A stretch of 26,357 nucleotides of DNA, from the NCBI GenBank assembly GCA_958419975.1, contig CATZIG010000006.1, positions 1-26,357 on the forward strand, read 5' to 3'. Below, piece by piece: positions 7,296-16,498 of the stretch (position 1 is its first letter; every line of letters begins with the position of its first letter). Position numbers and translations under genes: made by a program. Origin of the DNA: an uncultured Collinsella sp. GTDB lineage: Bacteria; Actinomycetota; Coriobacteriia; Coriobacteriales; Coriobacteriaceae. The notes under the pieces were generated by a model. The model saw only the letters and a list, made by a program, of their open reading frames with translations, was not told the DNA's origin and did not search any database.

Positions 7296-8122
7296 TGGCA
7301 AACTTTAAGAAGGCTCTTGCCAACAAGGGGTTTGTGGTCGGTGGCTGCATTTTCCTGGCGATTGCGCTGATCGCGCTCGTCGGTCCGCTGGTGTGGACGG
7401 TTAATCCCAATGCGCAGGAGATGGCGTTGCGACTTTCGGCACCTTCGCCCGCGCATCCCTTTGGCTGCGATGACTTTGGCCGCGACCTGCTTGCCCGCGT
7501 CATCGTGGGCGCGCGCGTGTCGCTTGGCGTTGGCATTGCCGTCACGCTCGCGACGAGTGCGCTCGGCTTGGTGATCGGCGCCTATGCATGCTACAACGAG
7601 AGGCTCGATCATATTCTCATGCGCATCTGCGACGGCCTTATGTCCATTCCGGGTGTGCTTTTGGCTATCGCACTCATGGCCATGATGGGTGCCTCGGTCT
7701 GGAACGTCATCATCGCGCTCTCCATCGTCTATACGCCCAGCATGGCGCGCATCGTGCGCTCGCGTGCGATGGTGGTCAAGGAGGAGCCCTTTGTGGAGGC
7801 CCTGCGCGTGCAGGGCGCCTCGACCGCGCGCATCGTGTGGCTGCATATCGTGCCCAACGTTATGGCACCCTTCCTGGTGCAGGCGACCTTCGTCTTTGCC
7901 GAGGCCGTGCTCTCGGAGGCCGCCCTCTCGTTTCTGGGCCTGGGTATCAAGGCGCCCGACGCCAGCTGGGGAAACATCCTGCAGGCGGGCAAGAACGTGA
8001 TGCGCAAAGCCTGGTGGATGATTTTCTTCCCGGCAGCAGCCATCATCGCGAGCGTGCTTTCGCTGAACCTTGCCGGCGACGGCCTGCGCGACGCCCTCGA
8101 CCCCAAGACCAAGGAGGACTAG
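7292..8122 (+). CDS. Peptide/nickel-type ABC transporter permease 2 (DppC/OppC family)
   Basis: A 276-aa membrane protein with an N-terminal helix (GFVVGGCIFLAIALIALVGP), the DppC hallmark HPFGCDDFGRDLLARVIVGAR and a C-terminal EAA loop region (VEALRVQGASTARIVWLHIV). It ends with LSLNLAGDGLRDALDPK, characteristic of this family. Two adjacent ATG codons are available (7292 and 7295). The first overlaps the upstream stop as ATGA and is chosen for that reason. It should pair with the preceding permease to form the channel. The next gene begins 3 bases after the stop. Confidence 0.9.
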   Translation: MMANFKKALANKGFVVGGCIFLAIALIALVGPLVWTVNPNAQEMALRLSAPSPAHPFGCDDFGRDLLARVIVGARVSLGVGIAVTLATSALGLVIGAYACYNERLDHILMRICDGLMSIPGVLLAIALMAMMGASVWNVIIALSIVYTPSMARIVRSRAMVVKEEPFVEALRVQGASTARIVWLHIVPNVMAPFLVQATFVFAEAVLSEAALSFLGLGIKAPDASWGNILQAGKNVMRKAWWMIFFPAAAIIASVLSLNLAGDGLRDALDPKTKED

Positions 8123-8125
8123 CCC

Positions 8126-9110
<985 letters not shown>

Positions 9111-9121
<11 letters not shown>

Positions 9122-9896
9122 TAGCGAAGCCCTGCTTAGGGTCTCACATCTGACTAAAACGTATCCCATGCCGGGCTCAGGTTTTAAGCGTCAGGCCTTT
9201 ACCGCTGTGGACGATCTGTCGTTTGAGATCGCGCCGGGCGAGGTCTATGGCCTAGTTGGCGAATCCGGATCGGGCAAGTCGACGACTGGACGCCTCATCT
9301 GTGGTCTCGAGCGTGCGGATTCCGGCTCGATTGTCTATCGCGGGCACGACCTCGCCACGATGTCGGAGCGCGAACGCAAGCCGTTCCGCCGCGAGATCCA
9401 GCTGGTATTCCAGGATAGCTCTACGGCTTTTGACCCGCGCAACCGTGTCGGCCGCATTTTGGAGGAGCCGCTGATTATCGCCGGCGTGCGCGATGCGGAT
9501 GAGCGCCATGGGCGCGCGCTCTCGGCCCTGGCCTCGGTTGGTCTTCTGGCAGAGCATTATGACCGCTATCCGCATGACCTTTCGGGGGGACAGCGTCAGC
9601 GACTCAATCTGGCACGGGCGCTTATTTGCGAGCCGCGCCTTGTGGTATGCGACGAGCCGGTCTCGGCGCTTGACGTGTCCGTTCAGGCCCAAGTGCTCAA
9701 CTTGCTTCGCGACCTGCAACGCACGACGGGCGTGGCGCTGCTGTTTATCACGCATGATATGCGTGTGGTTCGGCATATGTCCGACCGGATTGGCGTGCTC
9801 TACCACGGTCGTCTTGTCGAGGAAGGCGCGGCCGAGGACGTGATCGCGCACCCGAGCGATCCGTATACGCAGGAGCTTATCGACGCTATTCCCTAG
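9111..9896 (+). CDS. ABC transporter ATPase 2, DppF/NikE-like, short form
   Basis: A 261-aa ATP-binding subunit with Walker A GESGSGKSTTGR, Q-loop VFQDSSTAFDPRN, signature LSGGQRQRLNLARAL, Walker B LVVCDEPVSALD and H-loop THDMR. ATG 9111 is supported by GAAAGGGGAG and overlaps the previous gene. The protein ends at SDPYTQELIDAIP. It therefore lacks the roughly 60-residue cysteine-containing C-terminal domain common in DppF/OppF, which is nearer the length of NikE. That leaves nickel or another small ligand open as the substrate. The next gene, the second double-cubane paralogue, starts 76 bases later. Confidence 0.88.
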
Positions 9897-9972
9897 AGGA
9901 TGCTTCCTTTTGGGTATGGCGTGGGTTTGTTGTTTAATTATCGGTATATCGGTGCAAGAGAGGGGAACTACT

Positions 9973-11136
9973 ATGGCCGATATCGAGGAACAGCCGCTGC
10001 CGCGCACTTTTGAGGAGTTCAACGAGCAACGCAAGGCATCGTTTATCCGCGTCAAGGATTATAAGCAGGCGGGTAATCGCCTGGTCGGCTTTTTGTGCAG
10101 CTATACGCCGCTCGAGATTATCGATGCCGCGGGGGCTGCGAGCGTGGCTCTGTGCGGTACGTCCGATGAAGTGATTCCCGAGGCCGAGAAGGTGCTGCCG
10201 GCAAATCTGTGTCCGCTCATCAAGTCGACCTACGGCTTTGCCTACTCGCAAAAGTGCCCGTTTACGTACTTTAGCGACATGATCATCGGCGAGACCACCT
10301 GCGACGGCAAAAAGAAGATGTACGAGCTACTAAACGAGCTCAAGCGCACGCACATTCTGCATCTTCCGCAGAGCCGCGATCGTGCCTACGAGCGTGAAGG
10401 CTGGTACGAGGAGTGCCGCCTGCTCAAGGAGGAGCTCGAGGGTTTCTACGGCATCACGATTACCGACGATGACCTGCGCGCTGCCGTCCGTCGTCGCAAC
10501 CGCTTGCGTGCGGCCCAGCTCGAGATGTTTGCGCTGCAGGCCAACCAGCCGGCGGCCATGAGCGGCGTCGACCTGATGAGCACCATGTTTGCCGGTACAT
10601 TCAGCTTTGATATCGAGGCCTATACGCAGCAGCTGGAGCAAAAGGTCGCCAAGCTGCGCGAGGCCTACGATGCAGGCGAGCGCCCGGTCGCGGCGGATGC
10701 CAAGCGCATTCTGATCACCGGCTGCCCGGTGGGCGGCGTGATCAACAAGATCGGTCGCACCATCGAGTCCAACGGCGGTGTGGTCGTGTGCATGGATGAC
10801 TGCTCGGGCGAGCGCACGGCGGCCATGATGATCGACCCGGAGGCTCCCGACATTCTGCGCGCCATCGCCGACCGCTATTTGGACATCAACTGCTCGGTCA
10901 TGACGCCCAACGACGGTCGTATGGAAAACACGCTGGCCATGTGCGAGAAGTATCACGTCGATGGCGTAGTGGAGAACGTGCTCCAGGCGTGCCATACCTT
11001 TAACGTGGAGAGCGCACGCATGCAGGAAGCTGTCGAGGGTGCGGGCATTCCGTACATGAAGATCGAGACCGATTACAGCAACGGCGACATGGGCCAGATC
11101 GAGACGCGCATCGCCGCCTTCATCGAAACCCTCTAG
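9973..11136 (+). CDS. Double-cubane-type 2-hydroxyacyl-CoA dehydratase family protein (paralogue 2)
   Basis: A 387-aa homologue of the 3175 gene product. ATG 9973 follows AGAGGGGAAC; an in-frame upstream codon at 9910 would add only an uncharacteristic hydrophobic stretch. Conserved cysteines match paralogue 1: C42, C61, C80 (ANLCPLIKS), C95 (KCPFTYF) and C110 (GETTCDGKKK). C-terminal motifs are ITGCPVGG, MDDCSGER, INCSVMTPNDGR and LQACHTFNVES. It lacks the N-terminal extension and the equivalent of C92 in paralogue 1, and has an extra Cys in ITGCPVGG where the other has YTGAPMAV. The two may form separate homodimers or one heterodimer served by the activator at 11292. Reductase of unknown substrate by family inference. 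Confidence 0.8.
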   Translation: MADIEEQPLPRTFEEFNEQRKASFIRVKDYKQAGNRLVGFLCSYTPLEIIDAAGAASVALCGTSDEVIPEAEKVLPANLCPLIKSTYGFAYSQKCPFTYFSDMIIGETTCDGKKKMYELLNELKRTHILHLPQSRDRAYEREGWYEECRLLKEELEGFYGITITDDDLRAAVRRRNRLRAAQLEMFALQANQPAAMSGVDLMSTMFAGTFSFDIEAYTQQLEQKVAKLREAYDAGERPVAADAKRILITGCPVGGVINKIGRTIESNGGVVVCMDDCSGERTAAMMIDPEAPDILRAIADRYLDINCSVMTPNDGRMENTLAMCEKYHVDGVVENVLQACHTFNVESARMQEAVEGAGIPYMKIETDYSNGDMGQIETRIAAFIETL

Positions 11137-11140
11137 CTTC

Positions 11141-11229
11141 CTCAGGCACCGGATCTTGCCCCTCAAACCGTCGCTTGCGTACCCAAAGTACGCTGCGCTC
11201 CTCTTTCGGGGCAATCTCCGGCACCTGAG
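11141..11229 (+). repeat. Large imperfect palindrome (89 bases) between paralogue 2 and activator genes
   Basis: The arms 11141-11162 and 11208-11229 pair at 18 of 22 positions (CTCAGG, CCGGA and TTGCCCC blocks, separated by two 2x2 internal loops). The interior contains a second perfect hairpin, GCGTAC 11177-11182 with GTACGC 11188-11193 around CCAAA. There is no T-tract after it, so termination is unlikely. A further small stem, GGCGC 11244-11248 with GCGCC 11255-11259, follows. The form suits a REP-like extragenic element or an RNA processing/stability structure. Confidence 0.6.
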
Positions 11230-11291
11230 AAACCTAGAGCCAAGGCGCCTGAACGCGCCGCTACCTTTGATGTTTAGATTGGGAGAGAGCC

Positions 11292-12056
11292 ATGATAGGG
11301 ATCGGGATCGATATCGGGTCTACGGCGGCTAAGGCTGCTGTGGTCGACGGGGAGGGTTCGGTGGCGTGGACGTGCGTGCAGCCAACCGGGTTCTCCTCGG
11401 TCGATGCTTCCGAACGGCTGCGCGAGGCACTGGCAGCGGCCGGCTACGACGTGACGGCCGACGATGCTCGCGTGATCGCGACCGGCTACGGCCGTGTCGC
11501 CGTGCCCTATGCGCACAAGGTCGTGACCGAGATCACCTGCCACGGCACCGGTGCCGTGCGCCTGTTTGGCGATCACGGCACGGTAATCGACGTGGGCGGT
11601 CAGGACACCAAGGTCATTCAGCTTAAAAGTGGCCGCGTGGCCAAGTTTGCTATGAACGACAAGTGCGCCGCCGGCACGGGGCGCTTTCTGGAGATCATGG
11701 CCGACCGCCTGGGCATTTCCCAGCAGCAGATGGCCGACCTGGCGCGTTCCGGCGAGCCCACCAAGATCAGCAGCATGTGCACGGTGTTTGCCGAAAGCGA
11801 GGTTATCAGCCTGATCGGTCGCGGTGAGCCGCGCGAGAACATTGCGCGTGGCGTGATCGACAGCGTGGTCTCGCGCGTGGCGACCATGGCCGGGCAGGCC
11901 GCGGGCGCCCCGTACTACCTGACCGGTGGCCTGTGCGAGAACGCCTTCGTGGTGGAGCGGTTGGGCGAGTTACTGGGGTCGCCGGTGACCACCTCGCCAC
12001 AGGCTCGCTTTGCCGGAGCGATCGGCGCGGCTGTCCGCGCCGCCGCCTTGGCCTAG
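11292..12056 (+). CDS. BadF/BadG/HgdC-type ATPase activator of the double-cubane proteins
   Basis: A 254-aa member of the ASKHA ATPase family that uses ATP hydrolysis to drive low-potential electron transfer into dehydratase or double-cubane partners. Phosphate-binding motifs are GIDIGST (residues 5-11) and DVGGQDTK (100-107). The bridging [4Fe-4S] cluster of the homodimer should be held by C125 (NDKCAAGTGRFLE) and C163 (SSMCTVFAESEVISL). A C-terminal YYLTGGLCEN motif completes the fold. GGGAGAG precedes the ATG. It is the only activator in the window, so it presumably serves both paralogues at 3175 and 9973. The electron donor (ferredoxin or flavodoxin) is not encoded here. Confidence 0.9.
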   Translation: MIGIGIDIGSTAAKAAVVDGEGSVAWTCVQPTGFSSVDASERLREALAAAGYDVTADDARVIATGYGRVAVPYAHKVVTEITCHGTGAVRLFGDHGTVIDVGGQDTKVIQLKSGRVAKFAMNDKCAAGTGRFLEIMADRLGISQQQMADLARSGEPTKISSMCTVFAESEVISLIGRGEPRENIARGVIDSVVSRVATMAGQAAGAPYYLTGGLCENAFVVERLGELLGSPVTTSPQARFAGAIGAAVRAAALA

Positions 12057-12070
12057 GGGTGTACCGCGAT

Positions 12071-13288
12071 ATGCGCATCCTCAATATCTCGGCACAAAAA
12101 CCAGATAGCACCGGTAGCGGCACCTACCTTGCCGCGCTCGTGCGCGAGCAGATCGAGACGGGGCATCGCGCCGCCGTGCTTTGCGGCGCGGCACCGGGTG
12201 ATACCCAAGGCGAGCTGGACCGGCGTGCTGCCGTGTTTGCCGTACCGTTCGAGTCGCCCGAGCTGCCGTTTCCCATCTGCGGTATGTCCGATGTCATGCC
12301 CTATCCCTCCACACGCTATCGTGACCTGACGCCTTCGATGCTCAAGGCATTTGAGCGGGCATTTGCTGCTGCAATCGATCGGGCGGTGGCTGAGTTTCGG
12401 CCCGATCTGGTGCTCTGCCATCACCTGTATCTGGTGACCGCATTGGCGCGCGAGTGCGTCCGGGGCGTGCCGGTTGTTGCCGTGTGCCATTCGACCGACC
12501 TGCGCCAGCTGCGTTCGCATGCGCTCGAGCGCGATCGCATCGTAAGTGCGGTTCGTCGGCTCGATGCCGTCTTTGCGCTCCATGCTGAGCAGGCTGAGCA
12601 GATTGGCCTGGTGTGTGGCGTCGATGCCGATCGCATCCACGTGATTGGGACGGGTTACGACCATCGCGTCTTCTGCCGCGACGCAAGCGTGGCGAGGCAG
12701 CCGGGATCGCTTGTGTACGTGGGCAAGATTTGTTTTAAAAAGGGCGTCGAGTCTCTGGTTCGAGCCGTGTCATTGCCGATTGACGATGGCGTCCGCCCAT
12801 CTGGCTTGGTACTTGTGGGCGGCCGCGGGGACGATGCCGAGTACGCGCGTATCGAGCGCTTGAGCGCGGCCTCGGATGTGCCGGTGACGCTGGCGGGCCG
12901 CCTGGATAGCGATGGGCTCGTGCATGCCTACCGCAGTTCCGACGTCTTTGTGCTGCCTTCGTTTTACGAGGGTCTGCCGCTCGTGACGATCGAGGCCCTC
13001 GCGTGCGGCTGCAAAGTTGTGGCGACCGATTTGCCCGGCGTTCGTCCCTGGATGGAGGCGATGCTTCCCGGTGCTCCCGTGACGTGGGTGGCGTCGCCGC
13101 GTATGACGGATGTCGACACGCCCGTGGCGGCCGACCTTCCGTTGTTTGAGCGCGCACTGGCAGATGCTATCGCGCAGGCGCTTGTGGCGCCGCCTTCGAC
13201 GTTCGAGCCGTCGGCGGTCTCTTGGGAAGCGTGCCTGGGGCGTATACTTAAAGTCGTTGATTTGTTGGAAGGGGGTTCGTATGGCTAA
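12071..13288 (+). CDS. GT4-family glycosyltransferase coupled to selD
   Basis: A 405-aa GT-B glycosyltransferase. The N-terminal Rossmann half begins MRILNISAQKPDSTGSGTYL, and the C-terminal half has VYVGKICFKKGVESLVRA and the GT4 donor-binding segment PSFYEGLPLVTIEALACG with the EX7E-type glutamates. ATG 12071 has only a weak AGGGG site 11 bases upstream. GTG 12059 in the same frame is an alternative. The gene ends inside selD (8-base overlap), so the two are translationally coupled. No cell-wall or polysaccharide gene is nearby. Being locked to selenophosphate synthetase suggests transfer to, or from, a selenium- or sulfur-containing molecule, comparable in concept to the selenosugar synthase SenB of selenoneine synthesis, but I cannot show that it belongs to that subfamily. 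Confidence 0.82.
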   Translation: MRILNISAQKPDSTGSGTYLAALVREQIETGHRAAVLCGAAPGDTQGELDRRAAVFAVPFESPELPFPICGMSDVMPYPSTRYRDLTPSMLKAFERAFAAAIDRAVAEFRPDLVLCHHLYLVTALARECVRGVPVVAVCHSTDLRQLRSHALERDRIVSAVRRLDAVFALHAEQAEQIGLVCGVDADRIHVIGTGYDHRVFCRDASVARQPGSLVYVGKICFKKGVESLVRAVSLPIDDGVRPSGLVLVGGRGDDAEYARIERLSAASDVPVTLAGRLDSDGLVHAYRSSDVFVLPSFYEGLPLVTIEALACGCKVVATDLPGVRPWMEAMLPGAPVTWVASPRMTDVDTPVAADLPLFERALADAIAQALVAPPSTFEPSAVSWEACLGRILKVVDLLEGGSYG

Positions 13289-14330
13289 GGACACCATGAG
13301 GCTCACATCCATGACGGCCGCGAGCGGTTGAGCCGCTAAGCTGGCTCCCGGAGCCCTCGCCCAGGTCCTGGGCGACTTGCCCAATGTGCATAACGACAAC
13401 CTGCTCGTGGGGTTCGATACCTCCGACGATGCGAGTGTCTTCCGCGTAGGGGAGAACCTGGGGCTCGTGCAGTCCATCGACTTCTTCCCGCCGATGGTCG
13501 ACGACCCGTTCCTGTTTGGCCAGATCGCGGCGGCCAACTCGCTGTCGGACATCTACGCCATGGGCGGGCGGCCGAGCCATGCCATGAACCTGCTTTGCAT
13601 ACCCAGTTGCCTGGGCGTTGAGGTTGCCGGTCAGATTCTGGCGGGCGGCGCCGACAAGTGCGTCGAGGCGGGTTGCTCCATCGCGGGCGGCCACACCATC
13701 AACGACGATGAGCCCAAGTACGGCCTGTCCGTGAGCGGTTTTGTGCCGCTCGATCGCATGCTTGTCAATAGCGGCGCGCGGGCGGGCGATGTTCTGCTGC
13801 TGACCAAGGCGATCGGCTCGGGCATTATCACCACGGCCATTAAGGGCGAGCTCATCGAACAGGACGAGGCCGCAGCCATGTTTGACTCGATGCGCACCCT
13901 CAACGAGGCCCCGATTCGTCTGGCCGAGGGACTCGAGCTTCACGGCTGCACCGACATTACGGGCTTTGGCCTGATCGGGCATGCGTGCGAGATGGCCGAA
14001 GGCTCGGGCGTGCAGATTGAACTTGCGTCGGGGGCGGTACCGCTCTTTGACCAGGTGCTCGATATGGCGCGTTTGGGCATTATTCCTGCCGGTGCCTACC
14101 GCAACCAGGACTTCTTTGGCCCGCGCGTGGCGGCCGACGATGACCTGGAGCCGGGCATGTTGGATGCGCTATACGATCCGCAGACCTCGGGTGGTTTGCT
14201 TATTGCGGCGCCCGCGAAGGATGTGGATGAGCTTGCGCGTCGCCTGGATGCCGAGGGGCGCATCGCGGCCGTCGTCGGGCGCGTGTGCGAGGCGGAGCTG
14301 GGCGGTCCTGCCGTTCGCGTTGTCCGTTAA
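13281..14330 (+). CDS. selD: Selenide, water dikinase (selenophosphate synthetase), selenocysteine-containing
   Basis: SelD makes selenophosphate from selenide and ATP, the selenium donor for Sec-tRNA. The frame runs from ATG 13281 (GGAAGGGGG upstream) through an in-frame TGA at 13329-13331, codon 17, to TAA 14328-14330: 349 residues counting Sec. The context ASG-U-AAK matches the E. coli active site, where Cys17 and Lys20 occupy the same positions. Beyond it come HNDNLLVGFDTSDDAS, ANSLSDIYAMGG, AGGHTINDDEPKYGLS, DITGFGLIGHACEMA and DPQTSGGLL, all standard SelD landmarks. Uninterrupted conservation on both sides, exact codon position and a hairpin downstream argue for Sec insertion and against a nonsense mutation. 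Confidence 0.93.
13329..13374 (+). promoter_or_regulatory. Sec codon and SECIS-like hairpin in selD
   Basis: TGA 13329-13331 is followed by CGCCCA (13358-13363) and TGGGCG (13369-13374), a perfect 6-bp stem around the loop GGTCC. The GGUC-type apical loop is the hallmark recognised by SelB in bacterial SECIS elements. The apical loop lies 32 bases after the TGA, more distant than in fdhF but within the range accepted for bacterial elements. Confidence 0.7.
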
Positions 14331-14387
14331 CGACACGTTTATTGAGTTATGTACCGTTCTAAAACGATTTATTCGAAAGGAAAAGCT

Positions 14388-15014
14388 ATGTCTACCAAGA
14401 TTGAAGTCAATGCCATGGGCGATGCCTGCCCGCTGCCCGTCGTCAAGACGCTCAAGGCCCTCAAGCAGCTCAATGGCGAGGGCGCCGTCGTGACCGCGGT
14501 CGACAACGAGACCGCCGTCAAGAACATTTCCAAGATGGCGCAGGAGAAAGGCTGCACGGCCTCGGTCGAGAAGATCTCGGACGCCGAGTGGCACGTGACC
14601 GTGGCGACCTCTGGCACCGTTGCCGTGGCCGATCCCGAGCAGGATGGCGCTTCCTTCTGTGATGCCAGCGCCGGCAAGGGCAAGCTCGTCATTTCCGTCT
14701 ACACCGACTGCATGGGTCGCGGCGACGACGAGCTGGGCCACAAGCTCATGAAGGCCTTCATCTTTGCCGTGACGCAGCAGGAGGAACTGCCCGCGACCAT
14801 GCTGTTCTACAACGGCGGCGCCAAGCTCACCGTCGAGGGCTCGCCGGTGCTCGATGATCTGAAGGGCCTGGCCGAGCAGGGTGTCGAGATTCTCACCTGC
14901 GGCACCTGCCTCGACCACTATGGCATTAAAGACCAGCTCGCGGTGGGCGAGGTCACCAACATGTACGTGATCGTGGAGAAGATGGAGCAGGCCGTGCGCG
15001 TCGTGCGCCCGTAG
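14388..15014 (+). CDS. yedF: YedF-type protein: TusA/SirA domain plus DsrE-like domain
   Basis: A 208-aa two-domain protein. Residues 1-75 form a TusA/SirA-like domain with the Cys-Pro-Leu-Pro motif (C14 in GDACPLPVVKTLK), which carries persulfide or perselenide in the family. Residues about 97-205 form a DsrE-like domain with LVISVYTDCMGRGDDELGHK and the CGTCLDHYGI motif (C171, C174). ATG 14388 is backed by AAAGGAAAA; an upstream in-frame ATG at 14349 lacks such a site. This architecture is typical of proteins linked by genome context to selenium metabolism with selD, a DUF3343 protein and a NifS-like enzyme, exactly as seen here. A role in selenium delivery to SelD is inference. Confidence 0.88.
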   Translation: MSTKIEVNAMGDACPLPVVKTLKALKQLNGEGAVVTAVDNETAVKNISKMAQEKGCTASVEKISDAEWHVTVATSGTVAVADPEQDGASFCDASAGKGKLVISVYTDCMGRGDDELGHKLMKAFIFAVTQQEELPATMLFYNGGAKLTVEGSPVLDDLKGLAEQGVEILTCGTCLDHYGIKDQLAVGEVTNMYVIVEKMEQAVRVVRP

Positions 15015-15033
15015 CGTATTGGTTGGAGTTGCC

Positions 15034-15285
15034 ATGAGGGAGAAGCGCCCGGCGCTTGTCATCACGTTTCCCACCACGGCGGCCGCCATGGGTTGCGAGT
15101 CCCTGTGCATCGAGCGCGGCCTTCCCGGGCGAACGATTCCCGTGCCCGGGGAGGTCGCTGCCGGCTGCGGTCTGGCGTGGAAGGCGTTGCCTGCCGATGA
15201 GGAGCTGCTGCGCGGCGAACTCGCCGCGGCGGGCGTTCCCACCGAGGGCTATACCGTGATTGATATGTGGGAGGTCGTGCGATGA
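15034..15285 (+). CDS. DUF3343 protein of the selenium cluster
   Basis: A small 83-aa protein that matches the DUF3343 family (putative Se/S carrier-like), with three cysteines at C21, C25 and C45 in AAAMGCESLC and EVAAGCGLAWKA. The AGCGLAW segment is the family's most recognisable motif. ATG 15034 follows TTGGAG with about 6 bases spacing; TTG 15019 is a weaker alternative. The stop overlaps the next gene's ATG (ATGA), so it is translationally coupled to the cysteine-desulfurase-like gene. Biochemical role is unproven; conserved cysteines and position suggest it binds or hands over reduced selenium or sulfur. Confidence 0.82.
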   Translation: MREKRPALVITFPTTAAAMGCESLCIERGLPGRTIPVPGEVAAGCGLAWKALPADEELLRGELAAAGVPTEGYTVIDMWEVVR

Positions 15286-16421
15286 TCTACCTGGATAACG
15301 CGGCGACGACCACGCACAAGCCGCAGACGGTCATCGATGCCGTGACGCAGGCGATGTGCTCGCTCGGCAATGCCGGGCGCGGCGCCACGTCGGGTGCCCT
15401 CGATGCCGCTCGTACGATTTACGGTTGCCGTGCCAAGCTCGCGCGCCTTTTAGGTTGCCCGAGGGCGGACCATGTGTGCTTTACGCCCAACTCTACGGCG
15501 GCGCTCAACACCGCCATCTGTGGTGTGGTGCGCCCCGGCGACCGCGTGGTCACGACGGTGCTCGAGCATAACTCCGTGTTGCGTCCGCTCAATCGCTTGG
15601 CGACGGAGCAGGGTGTGACGGTTGAGCATGCGGGTTGCGACGCGAACGGCGCGCTCGACTACGACGAGCTCGGGCAGTTGGTCACGCCGGGCACGCGTGC
15701 CGTGGTGGTGACGCACGCCTCCAATGTGACCGGCAACGCGGTCGACATTGCGCGCGTGGCTGCCATCGCGCATGCGGCCGGCGCGCTGTTGATCGTCGAT
15801 GCTTCGCAGTCTGCCGGCGCGATGCATGTCGATATGCAGGCTATGGGCCTCGACGTCGTGTGCTTTACCGGCCACAAGGGGCTCATGGGTCCGCAGGGGA
15901 CCGGCGGCCTGGCCGTGGCGGAGGGCGTTGACGTGGCTCCGTGGGCCATGGGCGGCACGGGCGTGCACAGCTTCGATGCTCTGCAGCCGCTTGAGTGGCC
16001 CACGCGCCTTGAGGCGGGCACGCTCAACGGTCACGGCATCGCGGGACTTTCTGCCGGTCTCGACTTTATCGAGGCGCAAGGCGGAGTCGAGGCGATCTCG
16101 GCGCATGAGCGAGCGCTGGCTGATCGCTTTCTCGCTGGCGCGCGCGAGATTCCGGGGATTAAGCTCTACGGTGCGTTTGACCAGCCCGTGCGCTCGGCGA
16201 TCGTGTCGCTCAACGTGGGCGATATCGACTCCGCCGAGATCTCGGACGCGCTCATGCAAGGGTGGGGGATTGCGACGCGCCCTGGCGCCCATTGCGCTCC
16301 GCTCATGCACCGTGCGCTGGGGACCGAGCGCCAGGGTATCGTCCGCTTCTCGTTTGGGTATTTCAACACTACCGAAGAAGTCGACACGGCTATCGATGCT
16401 CTGTGCGATTTAGCCTGCTAA
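15282..16421 (+). CDS. Cysteine desulfurase/selenocysteine lyase-family PLP enzyme
   Basis: A 379-aa class-V aminotransferase fold enzyme opening MIYLDNAATTTHKP. LEHNSVLRPL, DASQSAGAMHVD and FTGHKGLMGPQG mark the PLP site, with K199 as the Schiff-base lysine. C338 in RPGAHCAPLMH is the expected persulfide-forming cysteine. The short form and the AHCAPL context fit the NifS-like proteins that accompany yedF and selD, so release of selenium (or sulfur) from selenocysteine or cysteine for SelD is the likely job. No Fe-S scaffold gene is next to it, arguing against a housekeeping IscS/SufS role. It is the last gene before a strong terminator. Confidence 0.88.
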   Translation: MIYLDNAATTTHKPQTVIDAVTQAMCSLGNAGRGATSGALDAARTIYGCRAKLARLLGCPRADHVCFTPNSTAALNTAICGVVRPGDRVVTTVLEHNSVLRPLNRLATEQGVTVEHAGCDANGALDYDELGQLVTPGTRAVVVTHASNVTGNAVDIARVAAIAHAAGALLIVDASQSAGAMHVDMQAMGLDVVCFTGHKGLMGPQGTGGLAVAEGVDVAPWAMGGTGVHSFDALQPLEWPTRLEAGTLNGHGIAGLSAGLDFIEAQGGVEAISAHERALADRFLAGAREIPGIKLYGAFDQPVRSAIVSLNVGDIDSAEISDALMQGWGIATRPGAHCAPLMHRALGTERQGIVRFSFGYFNTTEEVDTAIDALCDLAC

Positions 16422-16444
16422 AGCTGCTAGACCGTTTATACTTG

Positions 16445-16479
16445 CGGGACGGGTGTTTTTGCCCGTCCCGTTTTTGTTT
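16445..16479 (+). terminator. Strong Rho-independent terminator ending the selenium gene array
   Basis: CGGGACGGG (16445-16453) pairs perfectly with CCCGTCCCG (16462-16470) around an 8-base T-rich loop, followed by TTTTTGTTT. It starts 24 bases after the desulfurase stop. Confidence 0.93.
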
Positions 16480-16498
16480 CGACCCGAAAGGTGTGTCT

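Noticed and set aside
11292..12056. Activator as part of a classical 2-hydroxyglutaryl-CoA dehydratase operon
   Set aside because: No adjacent alpha/beta subunit pair and no CoA-transferase or decarboxylase genes; the partners here are two stand-alone double-cubane-like paralogues.
13329..13331. In-frame TGA splitting selD into two frames, as if a pseudogene
   Set aside because: The codon is position 17, the known active-site Cys/Sec position, flanking residues are conserved, and a SECIS-like hairpin follows.
16445..16479. Possible repeat element
   Set aside because: A simple perfect stem followed by a T-run at the end of an operon; a terminator explains it fully.
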